From Peptococcaceae bacterium BICA1-7 (lineage in GTDB: Bacteria > Bacillota > Desulfotomaculia > Desulfotomaculales > Desulfocucumaceae): a stretch of DNA of 64,000 nucleotides. Shown here one piece after another: positions 26,152-34,912 of this stretch (position 1 is its first letter; every line of letters begins with the position of its first letter). The notes beneath the pieces are model-generated. The model searched no databases. It saw nothing but the letters and a program-made list of their open reading frames with translations, and was not told the DNA's origin. The DNA lies in the NCBI GenBank assembly GCA_000802095.1, contig JUEB01000026.1:372001-436000 (forward strand). The letters run 5' to 3'. The position numbers and the translations under genes are program-made.

Positions 26152-26931
26152 CTACCTCACCATCCCAACCTTGTTTATTGCCAGTTCCGTAAGTTCATCC
26201 TGCCTTTGTATGAGCCTCTGGCTGGCCTCATATGCCCTCATTATTTCTATAAGATTAACAGACTCTGCGGACACATCCACATTTGAGGTTTCCAGGAATC
26301 TCTGGGTTACCCCCGGGTTTACCGCCTCAGAACCATTCCCGTCCAGGGAGCTGTAATAATTACCGCCCTCTTTGACCAGCCTGCTTTTGTCTCCAAACTG
26401 AACCACCGCAAGTTGTATCTGCTCATTTTCGGCTGTGGTCACAACACCGGAGGTGTCCACCGTAAAGCCGTCTCCACCCACCAGTACCGGCCCGTTTTCC
26501 CCCAGAATGCGGTTGCCCCTGGTATCCACCAGGTACCCCTCACCATCTACCTGCAGCTCACCGTCCCGGGAGTACAAAACCTTTGTGCCATCCCTATCAC
26601 TGACCTCATAGGAGAAAAAACCCTCACCGGAAAGAGCCAGGTCGGTCTCCTTGCCGGTTTCTTTCAAAATTCCGCTGTTATGGTCGGTAACCACCCCGGT
26701 AACAACAGCACCCTGATTGGTGTAGCCTACTGGTGACCAGTTGTTTAAGCTCATCCCGCCTATTCTTACCCGTGCCTTTTCCTGAAGCAAAAAATCCGGG
26801 AATGCAGCCACCTGGACCTTGTCCTGCTTGTAACCTGTGGTTGATACATTGGCCAGATTGTTGGATGTTGCATCCATTCGCGCCTGCAGTATACCAAGTC
26901 CCGAGGCCGCCGTGTATATCCCCCTGATCAT
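26152..26931 (-). CDS. flgF: Flagellar rod/hook-basal body protein, FlgF/FlhO type
   Basis: 259 residues, FlgE/F/G family. Seen: IYTAASGLGILQARMDATSN and NLANVSTTGYKQDKV (D0), TDLALSGEGFFSYEV (about residue 92), YSRDGELQVDGEGYLVD, and C-terminal ETSNVDVSAESVNLIEIMRA with YEASQRLIQ. Proximal rod component by analogy with FlhO/FlgF. Encoded directly after the sigma-D gene and before the flgG paralogue, as rod genes encoded apart from the flgB-flgC group at the operon head. Confidence 0.9.
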   Translation of the reverse strand: MIRGIYTAASGLGILQARMDATSNNLANVSTTGYKQDKVQVAAFPDFLLQEKARVRIGGMSLNNWSPVGYTNQGAVVTGVVTDHNSGILKETGKETDLALSGEGFFSYEVSDRDGTKVLYSRDGELQVDGEGYLVDTRGNRILGENGPVLVGGDGFTVDTSGVVTTAENEQIQLAVVQFGDKSRLVKEGGNYYSSLDGNGSEAVNPGVTQRFLETSNVDVSAESVNLIEIMRAYEASQRLIQRQDELTELAINKVGMVR

Positions 26932-26950
26932 TTGTTGCCCCCCCGATAAT

Positions 26951-27694
26951 TTATCTGTACTTATCCTTTAATTCTTTCCTTAGTTTTTCTATGGTCCTTC
27001 CGTGCAGCTGGCATACTCTTGACTCTGAAACCTCCAGCACCTGACCAATTTCTTTTAGTGTCAGCCCTTCCTGGTAATAAAGCGCCAGAAGGAGCTGCTC
27101 TTTTTCCGGCAGGCTGGCCACGGCCCCGGCAAGAATTACCCTGCCCTCTTCCTCTGCCACCATTTCAAAGGGATCTGGACTGTTTTGGTCCTGGACCAGG
27201 TCTCCTACCCTTATTTCACCTTCCGAGGAATTAGCGCTTTCGTCCAGTGAAAGGGCAAAGGCTCTGTGATATTGGGACTCAAGTTTTCTCAAATCCTGTA
27301 CGGCCAGTCCCATTTCCCCGGCCAGTGCCCCCTCGGACAGCCGATTTTCCATCTCCAGCCTGTCTTTTACTGTTTTCAGCTCCTGGAGTTTTTGCCAGGT
27401 GGTGCGGGGCATCCAATTGGCCTTGCGTATCTCATCAATCATGGACCCCCTGATTCTCCGGTGGGCATACGCTTTAAAATCTATTCCAACATCGGGGTCA
27501 TACTTCTGAACCGCCTCCACCAGGCCGAAGACACCGGAGCTTTCCAGATCTTCCTGGCTCATGAAGGAAGGAAGCCTGATGGCCAGCCTACCCGCAAGAT
27601 ATTTCACCATCCAGAGGTACTCCATAACCAGCTGATTTCTAAGTGATTCGTTTTTGGTAAGCCTGTACTCTTTCCAGATATCTTTACCGGACAT
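26951..27694 (-). CDS. sigD: Flagellar RNA polymerase sigma factor (sigma-D/FliA/WhiG family)
   Basis: 247 residues. Region 2 (LVMEYLWMVKYLAGRLAIRL, SQEDLESSGVFGLVEAVQKY, FKAYAHRRIRGSMIDEIRKA), region 3 (MPRTTWQKLQELKTVKDRLE) and region 4 with helix-turn-helix LALYYQEGLTLKEIGQVLEV followed by SESRVCQLHGRTIEKLR. It directs late flagellar transcription; matching promoters are seen upstream of flagellin (63641-63667) and possibly fliD. ATG 27694 with GGAG 7 bases before it is preferred over GTG 27709, which overlaps the end of the PilZ gene. No flgM anti-sigma gene was seen in the window. Confidence 0.96.
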   Translation of the reverse strand: MSGKDIWKEYRLTKNESLRNQLVMEYLWMVKYLAGRLAIRLPSFMSQEDLESSGVFGLVEAVQKYDPDVGIDFKAYAHRRIRGSMIDEIRKANWMPRTTWQKLQELKTVKDRLEMENRLSEGALAGEMGLAVQDLRKLESQYHRAFALSLDESANSSEGEIRVGDLVQDQNSPDPFEMVAEEEGRVILAGAVASLPEKEQLLLALYYQEGLTLKEIGQVLEVSESRVCQLHGRTIEKLRKELKDKYR

Positions 27695-27708
27695 GGCCTC
27701 ACTCCACA

Positions 27709-28341
27709 CTAGACCTGCTGTACGCCTCTATTTATATTTCTTAAAACAAAATCTATAATCAATTCCTGGTCATTCTTGTCAATTCTGGAGAACTCCGCCC
27801 CCAACTGGTATACAGGCGGATCTTTCTGATCATCAACAATTAGTCTTACCACCCGGCACTCCATTTTAACAGGCACTACCTTTTCTTTTGCAGGAAGGTC
27901 TAAGCTAACACTCAAGTAGGTATTGGGAATATACATCTGATCTACTGAAAATCTTAATCCATTCCCGCTTATATTAATAGATTTCCCTCTTCGGGTATCT
28001 GAGCCGCTGTTATCCCTGGAGCTTATCTCGGTAAAAAACACATCCATTTTAACCGGAATCCTGGGATACCGCCGGAGATCCACCTTTTCAAGAAGACGTG
28101 GCCTTTCTAATACCAGAACATCGCCTATCTTCTGAGAAAAGCCCGATTCAAAAAGGTATCTTACCCCTTTCCTGGAGAAGGTTATTTCCAGCACATCGTT
28201 GTCGGCAATATCTATGGGCTCCCCATTCAGCCTGGGGAATGAGATGAGCACCTCACTGTCATCAACGTCCATGATCACCGAGCTGTGCCACTTCATAACA
28301 CTCTTTTGAGATACCAGTATGTTTTGACCGGTACTTAACAT
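27709..28341 (-). CDS. PilZ-domain protein, YcgR-like flagellar brake family
   Basis: 210 residues: an N-terminal YcgR-type beta-barrel domain (about 1-95) and a C-terminal PilZ domain (about 95-205). The c-di-GMP-binding signature is present as RRYPRIPV (RxxxR) and NISGNGLRFSV (N/DxSxxG). Proteins of this architecture bind c-di-GMP and slow or block the motor (YcgR in E. coli, DgrA/YpfA in Bacillus). Its position between flhG and sigD inside the motility operon supports a motility role. Its stop overlaps the frame of sigD. No c-di-GMP cyclase or phosphodiesterase gene lies in the window. Confidence 0.9.
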   Translation of the reverse strand: MLSTGQNILVSQKSVMKWHSSVIMDVDDSEVLISFPRLNGEPIDIADNDVLEITFSRKGVRYLFESGFSQKIGDVLVLERPRLLEKVDLRRYPRIPVKMDVFFTEISSRDNSGSDTRRGKSINISGNGLRFSVDQMYIPNTYLSVSLDLPAKEKVVPVKMECRVVRLIVDDQKDPPVYQLGAEFSRIDKNDQELIIDFVLRNINRGVQQV

Positions 28342-28354
28342 AAATCAACACTCC

Positions 28355-29251
28355 TCAGCCGAATAACCTGGTCAGCCTCCTTATAAAGCCCCTGGCACCG
28401 CTTTCCACCGCCGGCGCGGCATCCTGCTGTCCGTTGATCAGACGCCTGGCAATCTTTGTAATACACATCCCCGGCGGGCTGTTGGGGTGAAAAAGGCTGA
28501 AGGGCTCCTGGCTCTTCACTGCCTGGGAAACCATTTTATCTTCAACTATCCACCCTATACTGCTTATCCTTATATGAAGGAATTGTTCCACCAGACTCTC
28601 AATCTTTTGGGCGGTCCTTCTGGCCTCTCTTTCATCAGCAGCCTTATTTACCACTATCATAACCTCTGAGTGAACTTTAAACATGGCCAGCACTTTTATA
28701 AGACTATAGGCATCGGCCAGGGAAGTGGGCTCCGGTGTTATGACAACTATTACCTCACTGGCAGCGGCCACAAAGCCCAGCACATTCTTAGAAATCCCCG
28801 CCCCGGTGTCTATCAGTAAGAAATCGGACTCTCTGTCAAAGTACGCTAAAGATTCAACCAGCTGCTGTCTTCTGGAGCCATCGAGGTTGGCCAGCTCCAA
28901 AAATCCTGATCCCCCCGAAACCAGCTTCACTCCAAGCGGCCCCGGTATGATTACATCCTCTATATCCTTATTCCCGTATACACAGTCATATAAAGTGTAA
29001 ACAGGTGTTATGCCCATCATAACCTCGGCATTGGCCATCCCCAGGTCGGCGTCAAATATTACTATTCTCTGGCCTAAACTGGCCAGTGTTATGCCCAGAT
29101 TTACAACCAGATTTGTCTTGCCCACTCCGCCTTTTCCGCTGGAAACAGCTATTACCCTGGATCCCTTAGAGCCCTTCTCTACCGGGAAAAGATGTTCTCC
29201 GGAAGCCTTTATTATTCTAGGAACGGATTGCCTGGAAGTCTTGCTCCACAT
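28355..29251 (-). CDS. flhG: Flagellar number/placement ATPase FlhG (MinD-like)
   Basis: About 298 residues. Deviant Walker A SSGKGGVGKTNLVVNLG after a short basic N-terminus that carries the FlhF-activating type region (SRQSVPRIIKASGEH), FDADLGMANAEVMMGI, DFLLIDTGAGISKNVL, and a C-terminal part with LINGQ-like and basic membrane-binding ending GARGFIRRLTRLFG. It regulates FlhF and flagellar number. ATG 29251 has GGGAGGTG 9 bases before it; the open frame begins at TTG 29263 within the flhF end. Confidence 0.95.
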   Translation of the reverse strand: MWSKTSRQSVPRIIKASGEHLFPVEKGSKGSRVIAVSSGKGGVGKTNLVVNLGITLASLGQRIVIFDADLGMANAEVMMGITPVYTLYDCVYGNKDIEDVIIPGPLGVKLVSGGSGFLELANLDGSRRQQLVESLAYFDRESDFLLIDTGAGISKNVLGFVAAASEVIVVITPEPTSLADAYSLIKVLAMFKVHSEVMIVVNKAADEREARRTAQKIESLVEQFLHIRISSIGWIVEDKMVSQAVKSQEPFSLFHPNSPPGMCITKIARRLINGQQDAAPAVESGARGFIRRLTRLFG

Positions 29252-30452
29252 AACGGTCAACACCTCCCAGCAGCAGCCCGGCCAGTTTTTTTGGATTCAC
29301 CGCTGCAATATCATCAGGAACGTTCTGCCCGTAGGCTACAAATGAAACCGGCACACCCATTCTGCATACAACATTAAGTAAGGAACCACAGGTTTCAGTC
29401 TCATCAAGCTTGGTAAAAATAAGCTTTGTATACCCTATCTTACGAAACTCCGCAGGTATCCTCAGAAGATCACTGCTTTTTGTTGTAGAGCTTAGAACAA
29501 GATATATATCCTGCTTGCAGCCCAAAGAATGTAATGTTTTGCTAAGTCTTAACATCATACCGGTGTTTTTTGAATTGATTCCTGCAGTATCAACCAAAAT
29601 CAAGTCCTTGTCATGGTGCCTGTTTACCGATTCGGCCAGCTCTTCAGGGCTGGAGGCCCGCTCCACCGGCGAGTTTACCAGGCTTCCGTAATATTTCAGA
29701 GTTTCCAGCTGCCCGATGTGATGCCCGTTTTCAAAAGCTGAAATAAGAGCAACACTTTTGTTCTCATATAATTTAAAGTGTGTGGCCAACTTAGCCATGG
29801 TCAGAGTTTTTCCCACACCCCCGGGGCCGACAAAGGTGCATATCTTATGTTGGGGTAAAGGCTTATATGCAGGCTCAAGGAGCTTTGTTATCTTATTCTT
29901 AAAATACGCTATGTAAGCTTCTGACTGAAGGTTTATTCTGTCATTGCTTTCAATGTCATATCCCAGCCCATTAACCAGACTTTCCACTATGCTTTCCTGT
30001 ATCTCAAGATTAGTAAGTATTTTTTTCCAGTGCTGATCTATTTCTCTATTTATGATGGAATTACCTTTATTTTTCAAGATAATGTCGAAATGATCTTGAG
30101 GCTTCTCTTTATCCCGGGAAATTTTACCCTGGTTATGGTAAATAAAAAGATCGGCACACTCACCGCCCTTTTCCCTTCTGATCCCTCCTGAATCAAACAC
30201 CTTCAGTTCATCAAGAAGACGCCGGGTGCTATCGCTGCCTTCATTAATCATTTTCCTGGGGCCGCTATTGATAACCTGGCCTTTCTCGTCCAGTGCGGCA
30301 GTTACTTCCATAAGCCGTGGTGAAAAAAAGTCAAAAAAACCTTTCCTGGGCAGTCTGTAGTTGCTTATGATCACAGCGTCAGGGCCCAAATCTTTGCGAA
30401 TCAGCTTTAGTGCCTCATTCATATCCTTTACTATGTACTTTTTGATTTTCAA
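29217..30452 (-). CDS. flhF: Flagellar SRP-like GTPase FlhF
   Basis: 411 residues. N-terminal basic B domain starting KKYIVKDMNEALKLIRKDLG; central N domain (about 150-200); GTPase G domain with CTFVGPGGVGKTLTMAKLAT (G1, about residue 205), ILVDTAGINSKNTGMML (G3), and FTKLDETETCGSLLNV (G4). It places the flagellar basal body at the membrane with FlhG. It overlaps flhA by 4 bases and flhG downstream, so the three are translated as a coupled set. Confidence 0.96.
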   Translation of the reverse strand: MKIKKYIVKDMNEALKLIRKDLGPDAVIISNYRLPRKGFFDFFSPRLMEVTAALDEKGQVINSGPRKMINEGSDSTRRLLDELKVFDSGGIRREKGGECADLFIYHNQGKISRDKEKPQDHFDIILKNKGNSIINREIDQHWKKILTNLEIQESIVESLVNGLGYDIESNDRINLQSEAYIAYFKNKITKLLEPAYKPLPQHKICTFVGPGGVGKTLTMAKLATHFKLYENKSVALISAFENGHHIGQLETLKYYGSLVNSPVERASSPEELAESVNRHHDKDLILVDTAGINSKNTGMMLRLSKTLHSLGCKQDIYLVLSSTTKSSDLLRIPAEFRKIGYTKLIFTKLDETETCGSLLNVVCRMGVPVSFVAYGQNVPDDIAAVNPKKLAGLLLGGVDRYVEQDFQAIRS

Positions 30453-32524
30453 TTAACCACCACCGTTCCTACAGCCTCCACCTCGACATTGGGTGAGATT
30501 TCGTTAAGTGATAGTAATACAAGCCCGGGAAGATATCTTTCAGTAAATTTTCTTAAAGGCAGCCGCACCTTTGGCGAACATAGAATTATAGGAGTGATGC
30601 CTTTCACGGACACCTTTTCGACAGTTTCCATGATCGCCTCTAAAAGCTCTCTGGCGATACCCGGCTCCATTACCGGGTATGCCCCCAGTTGAGTAGCCTG
30701 AATAGAATCACCCACATTCTGCTCCACTCTGGGGTGCAGGGTAATAACCTCCAGCTTGTTTTCCCTGTTCACATACTGCCTGCTTATAGTCCTGGCAATA
30801 GCCTGCCTGACATGGTCGGTGAGAAAGTCTATGTCCCTGTTTATCCTAACCCCGTCGGCAATAGCCTCCAGAATAGAGACCATGTCCCTGATGGGGACTT
30901 TTTCTCTCAAAAGATTTTGCAGTACCTTTTGTATATCTCCCAAAGCAATAGCATCAGGGGTAAGGTCCTCCAAAACAGCCGGGTCTCTCTCCCTGACCGC
31001 TTCAATCAGCTCTTTAACCTCCTGCCTGCCGAGCAGCTCATGGGAGTTGCTCCTGATAAACTCCGTCAGGTGGGTTACCAAAACGGTTGAGCAGTCAACT
31101 ACAGTCATGCCTGACATTTCTGCCTTTTCCTTCTGATCAGGGCTAATCCACATGGCATCCAGCCCGAAGGTGGGCTCCTTGGTGGGAATACCCTCTATTT
31201 CAACCTCTCTGCCTGAGGGATCCATGGCCAGGTAACTGCCTACCAGCAGATCTCCTGAGGCAGCCTCCTCGCCTCTTAGCTTAAACACGTATCCATTAGC
31301 CGAGAGCTGGAGGTTGTCCCTTATTCTTATGGGCCGCACATACACACCCATCTCAGTGGCGCACTGCCTGCGCACGGCGGATAGCCTGCCCAGCAGGTCT
31401 CCCCCCTGACTGTCATCCGTGAGAGGGATAAGGTTATAGCCAATCTCTATCTGCAGAGGGTCAACCTGGAAAAAGGCGGTAACAGCTTCCGGCTCCTTCT
31501 TCCTCTGGGCCTTTTCACGGGCCACCGCCTCTTTAATCTGCACTTCCTTCTTCTTATTGGTGGTAATAAGGCTGTACGCTATAAAGCCAATCCCGGCAGA
31601 TACTAATAAAAACAGAATGTTCGGCATGGCCGGGATCAGGCCTAGTATAAAGATAATCCCTGATACCAGGAAAAGTATTTTGGGGAAACGGGTAAACTGA
31701 CCGGCTATGTCTTCGCCAAAGCTGTTGTCTGAGGTGGCTCTGGTCACCAGTATACCGGCGGAAGTGGAGATAAGCAGGGCTGGAATCTGGGCCACCAGGC
31801 CATCTCCTATGGTGAGCACGGTATAAACCTGCACCGACTGGGCTACCTCCATTTCCAGCTGCAAAACACCGATAACTATGCCCCCCACGACATTTATAAC
31901 GGTGATTAATATGCCCGCTATGGCATCACCCCGGACAAACTTGCTGGCGCCGTCCATGGCGCCGAAGAAATCGGCCTCCCTCTGCAGCTTTTTACGCCTT
32001 TCCCTGGCCTCGGACTCGCTTATGAGGCCGGAGTTGAAGTCCGCGTCTATGCTCATCTGCTTGCCGGGCATGGCGTCCAGGGTGAACCGGGCCGCCACCT
32101 CGGCTACCCTTCCGGAGCCGCTGGTGATAACCACAAATTGAATAATTGTTATTATTATAAAAACGATAAAGCCCACCACATAGTTACTGCCCACCACAAA
32201 GGTGCCAAAGGCCTCAATAACCCTTCCGGCCTCGGCCTGCCCCAGAATAAGCCTGGTGGAGGAAATATTCAGGGCCAGCCTGTACAGGGTGGTGATTAGC
32301 AAAAGAGAAGGAAAAATTGAAAACTGTAGCGGCTCGGTTGTAAACATGGTAATAAGCAATATGACCAGACCGAGGCTGATGCTTATTGTAAGCATAAAAT
32401 CAAGCACATACGGCGGCAGAGGAATGATAATCATAAGCAGTATTCCGATTACCAGCCCCGCGATGAACATATCAGTATTCTTTTTTAAGCCGCCTAATAT
32501 TGATCCAGTATTTAATGGGGCCAT
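30449..32524 (-). CDS. flhA: Flagellar export gate protein FlhA
   Basis: 691 residues, standard length. Eight transmembrane segments in the first 330 residues (e.g. DMFIAGLVIGILLMIIIPLP, IAGILITVINVVGGIVIGVL), the FHIPEP-type cytoplasmic loop including RVAEVAARFTLDAMPGKQMS followed by DADFNSG (about residue 145-170), and the large C-terminal cytoplasmic domain that docks export chaperones (about 350-691). ATG 32524 follows GGAGGC. A family D repeat sits in the 95-base gap between it and flhB. Confidence 0.98.
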   Translation of the reverse strand: MAPLNTGSILGGLKKNTDMFIAGLVIGILLMIIIPLPPYVLDFMLTISISLGLVILLITMFTTEPLQFSIFPSLLLITTLYRLALNISSTRLILGQAEAGRVIEAFGTFVVGSNYVVGFIVFIIITIIQFVVITSGSGRVAEVAARFTLDAMPGKQMSIDADFNSGLISESEARERRKKLQREADFFGAMDGASKFVRGDAIAGILITVINVVGGIVIGVLQLEMEVAQSVQVYTVLTIGDGLVAQIPALLISTSAGILVTRATSDNSFGEDIAGQFTRFPKILFLVSGIIFILGLIPAMPNILFLLVSAGIGFIAYSLITTNKKKEVQIKEAVAREKAQRKKEPEAVTAFFQVDPLQIEIGYNLIPLTDDSQGGDLLGRLSAVRRQCATEMGVYVRPIRIRDNLQLSANGYVFKLRGEEAASGDLLVGSYLAMDPSGREVEIEGIPTKEPTFGLDAMWISPDQKEKAEMSGMTVVDCSTVLVTHLTEFIRSNSHELLGRQEVKELIEAVRERDPAVLEDLTPDAIALGDIQKVLQNLLREKVPIRDMVSILEAIADGVRINRDIDFLTDHVRQAIARTISRQYVNRENKLEVITLHPRVEQNVGDSIQATQLGAYPVMEPGIARELLEAIMETVEKVSVKGITPIILCSPKVRLPLRKFTERYLPGLVLLSLNEISPNVEVEAVGTVVVN

Positions 32525-32560
32525 TAATTTGCCTCCAGTGCTTCCTGATAACCTCTCGGG

Positions 32561-32595
32561 TCTCTATTGGCCACAGAGGACACAGAGAATTTAGG
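32561..32595. repeat. Dispersed repeat family D, flhA-flhB gap
   Basis: CGGGTCTCTATTGGCC, ACAGAGGACACAGAG and AATTTAGG: the only other copy seen in the window is at 14381-14416 in the pur leader, same orientation and only a few mismatches. Non-coding. Confidence 0.65.
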
Positions 32596-32619
32596 TTATC
32601 TTAATTTTTGATGGCAACA

Positions 32620-33684
32620 TCAAATCGCATTTCTCTTTAGCCGCAGCACCATAGCCAGAACCTCGGCTACCGACTGGTATAGCTCGGCCGGTATTTCTCT
32701 GCCTATATCCACCTGCTGAAAAAGAGTTCTGGCCAGGGGTGGGTTTTCAAAAATAGGCACCCCGTTTATTGCTGCTATTTCTTTCAGCCTCAGGGCAATA
32801 TCGCCGGCTCCCTTGGCTACCAGCAGGGGAGCGGTGTTTACCCCTTCCTCATATTTAAGGGCCACCGCATAGTGGATGGGGTTGGTAACAACCACTGTCG
32901 CCCTGGGCACTTCTTCCCTTATTCTGTTCATGGCTATTTCCCGCTGTCTTCTTCTGAGCCAGCCCTTTATCTGGGGGTCCCCTTCGGACTGCTTGTGCTC
33001 ATCCTTTACCTCCTGCTTGGACATGCGCATTCTTTTATTAAAGTCAAACTTCTGGTAGTAAAAGTCCGCCACCGCCAGAAGCAGGTAGGCTCCCCCTCCG
33101 GCCGCCCCCACCACAATCATAATATCAAGTATTTCAAGCATTTCCTGGATGGGGTTTTTATAGAAAATCATCAGCATCTGCGGCACGTATTTTATAGCCA
33201 CCAGGTAACTGACCACACCAACCACAATTACCTTGAGAATGGTCTTGGTCAGCTCAAACAGGCTCGTCAGACTGAAAATCTTTTTAAAGCCCTCAATTGG
33301 GTTAAGCTTTTCCAGCTTGGGCTTAATAACTTCCGGGGCCAGAAGAAAACCGGTTTGCATGACATTCCCCACAAACGCCAGCAGTATTGCTACTACAAAT
33401 ATGGGCAGGAAAATTATAGCTATATCATAGAAGCTTTCCAGAAGCATCCAGGGCAGATGCTTGTCTGGAACTTCAATGGACAGGCTATTTGAAAAATACC
33501 ACAGAAGGTATCTTTCCAGGCTGTCTATGGCACTTCTGGCAGAAAGGTAAAAAGCTCCCACAACTGCCATCAGTACTAGTGCCGACGATAAATCCTTGCT
33601 TTTGGCAACCTGACCCTTTTTACGGGCATCCTGTAATTTCTTTGGCGTAGGCTGTTCGGTTTTGTCCTGGCTGTTGTCAGCCAC
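32620..33684 (-). CDS. flhB: Flagellar export switch protein FlhB
   Basis: 354 residues with four transmembrane segments (about 30-230) and the cytoplasmic substrate-specificity-switch domain. The self-cleavage motif, NPTH in most FlhB proteins, reads NPIH here (TVVVTNPIHYAVALKYEEG, about residue 265-283); the Asn-Pro bond that is cut and the His are kept. C-terminal region IAAINGVPIFENPPLARTLF and REIPAELYQSVAEVLA is typical. Starts with GTG 33684 and overlaps the end of fliR by 8 bases. Confidence 0.97.
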   Translation of the reverse strand: MADNSQDKTEQPTPKKLQDARKKGQVAKSKDLSSALVLMAVVGAFYLSARSAIDSLERYLLWYFSNSLSIEVPDKHLPWMLLESFYDIAIIFLPIFVVAILLAFVGNVMQTGFLLAPEVIKPKLEKLNPIEGFKKIFSLTSLFELTKTILKVIVVGVVSYLVAIKYVPQMLMIFYKNPIQEMLEILDIMIVVGAAGGGAYLLLAVADFYYQKFDFNKRMRMSKQEVKDEHKQSEGDPQIKGWLRRRQREIAMNRIREEVPRATVVVTNPIHYAVALKYEEGVNTAPLLVAKGAGDIALRLKEIAAINGVPIFENPPLARTLFQQVDIGREIPAELYQSVAEVLAMVLRLKRNAI

Positions 33685-34453
33685 TGTTTATCAGCCCCTT
33701 CAGCAAGGTGTAGAGGTCTCTTTCCATCATCCTGAACAGAGACTGAAAAGCTGTTCCCAGAAGTGGCGCCATTACTGCCAGCACAACTATACCGGCAATA
33801 ATCTTTATCGGAAAGCCCATCATGAAAATATTCATCTGCGGCGCCGTACGCCCCAGAATGCCAAGGCAAACATCAATTATAAGTATTACTGCGATAAACG
33901 GGGCGCTCAGCTGAACGGCCACGGTTATCATTCTGGCAAAGGCCTTTATAACAATCTCTGCGCTGGTTCCACTCAAAACGGCAGTGTTGAGCGGTACTAT
34001 ATCAAAGCTCCTGGCCAGTCCCAGCAGAAGCATGTGGTGGCCATCAAGCACAAAAAACAGTATTATGCCGGTAAGGTATAAAAACTTGGCTGTTAATGTA
34101 ATCATGCCCCCGACAGACTGGTCAAAAATGCTTGTCATCATAAAGCCTATATGAAGGTCAAACAGCTGGCCAAGTATGCTCAGGGCATGTAAAATAAGAC
34201 TGCACAAAAATCCCATTAAAAGGCCAACGCCCACCTCTCTTACAAGAGCTGTCGCATATTCTCCCAATCCGCTGATATCCAGCTGTTCCGGAGTCGAAAC
34301 CAGAGGGTAAAGAACCACAGTTATTACAAATGTGATTCCTGCCTTCACGATGGCCGTGGTGTACTGTCCTCCGAAAATGGGAGAGGAGGCCACAAATGCG
34401 CTTATACGGGCAAAAACCAGTAAAAAAGAGGCCACCAGCTCTAAATTAATCAT
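33677..34453 (-). CDS. fliR: Flagellar export protein FliR
   Basis: 258 residues with five to six hydrophobic segments (LELVASFLLVFARISAFVAS at the N-terminus; ALSILGQLFDLHIGFMM in the middle; PIKIIAGIVVLAVMAPLLG near the end). Builds the export-gate core with FliP and FliQ. Coupled to flhB by overlap; a family B repeat lies in the 91-base gap towards fliQ. Confidence 0.96.
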   Translation of the reverse strand: MINLELVASFLLVFARISAFVASSPIFGGQYTTAIVKAGITFVITVVLYPLVSTPEQLDISGLGEYATALVREVGVGLLMGFLCSLILHALSILGQLFDLHIGFMMTSIFDQSVGGMITLTAKFLYLTGIILFFVLDGHHMLLLGLARSFDIVPLNTAVLSGTSAEIVIKAFARMITVAVQLSAPFIAVILIIDVCLGILGRTAPQMNIFMMGFPIKIIAGIVVLAVMAPLLGTAFQSLFRMMERDLYTLLKGLINSG

Positions 34454-34485
34454 AAAACAACCTTATATATGTACTAATTCTGAAT

Positions 34486-34530
34486 GTTACCACGGTCGGA
34501 ATCCAGAATTCAGAATCCAGAATAGTTTAG
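34486..34530. repeat. Dispersed repeat family B, fliR-fliQ gap
   Basis: CGGTCGGAATCCAGAATTC and AGAATCCAGAATAG: units related to GAATCCAGAATTC, followed by TAGGCATTC. Inverted relative to the copy at 34838-34886. Confidence 0.7.
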
Positions 34531-34544
34531 GCATTCTTATATTG

Positions 34545-34814
34545 CTATTGAACCATCAGCGGTATTTTTGCAAATAGTTCATTGGTAAATCCCACCAGCA
34601 CATTAATAATCCAGGGTGCCAATATCATCAGGACCAACAGCACAGTCATAAGCTTTGGCACAAAAGAAAGAGACTGCTCCTGAATCTGGGTGGTGGCCTG
34701 CAGTATGCTTATTATAAGGCCCACAATCATGCCTGCGCCAAGTATGGGGATGGTAATCAGCATTACCATTATAAGAGCGTCCCTTACTATCTGTAGGACC
34801 ATTGAATCTGTCAT
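34545..34814 (-). CDS. fliQ: Flagellar export protein FliQ
   Basis: 89 residues, two transmembrane helices (LIMVMLITIPILGAGMIVGL followed by ISILQATTQIQEQSLSF; and LVLMILAPWIINVLVGFT). The conserved ATTQIQEQ...F turn is intact. Part of the FliP-FliQ-FliR gate. Flanked on both sides by family B repeats, so this gene stands free rather than overlapping its neighbours as is usual. Confidence 0.97.
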   Translation of the reverse strand: MTDSMVLQIVRDALIMVMLITIPILGAGMIVGLIISILQATTQIQEQSLSFVPKLMTVLLVLMILAPWIINVLVGFTNELFAKIPLMVQ

Positions 34815-34837
34815 TTACTACTCCCCTATTTGGAGGT

Positions 34838-34886
34838 CAGAGTATCCAGGCATTCTGACTTCTGAATTCTGAATTCTGTATTCTGA
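34838..34886. repeat. Dispersed repeat family B, fliQ-fliP gap
   Basis: CCAGGCATTCTGACTTCTG, then AATTCTGAATTCTGTATTC and TGACCG: TTCTGAATTC-type units between TCCAGGCATTC and GACCG. TCCAGGCATTC is also found in the family A copy at 6012-6182. Confidence 0.7.
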
Positions 34887-34912
34887 CCGTTAATTAAAGC
34901 TTGATAGCTATA

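Noticed and set aside
34440-34900. Repeats around fliQ as ends of an insertion sequence
   Set aside because: fliQ is intact and native to the location; the flanking blocks are short, non-coding and occur singly elsewhere, with no transposase in the window.
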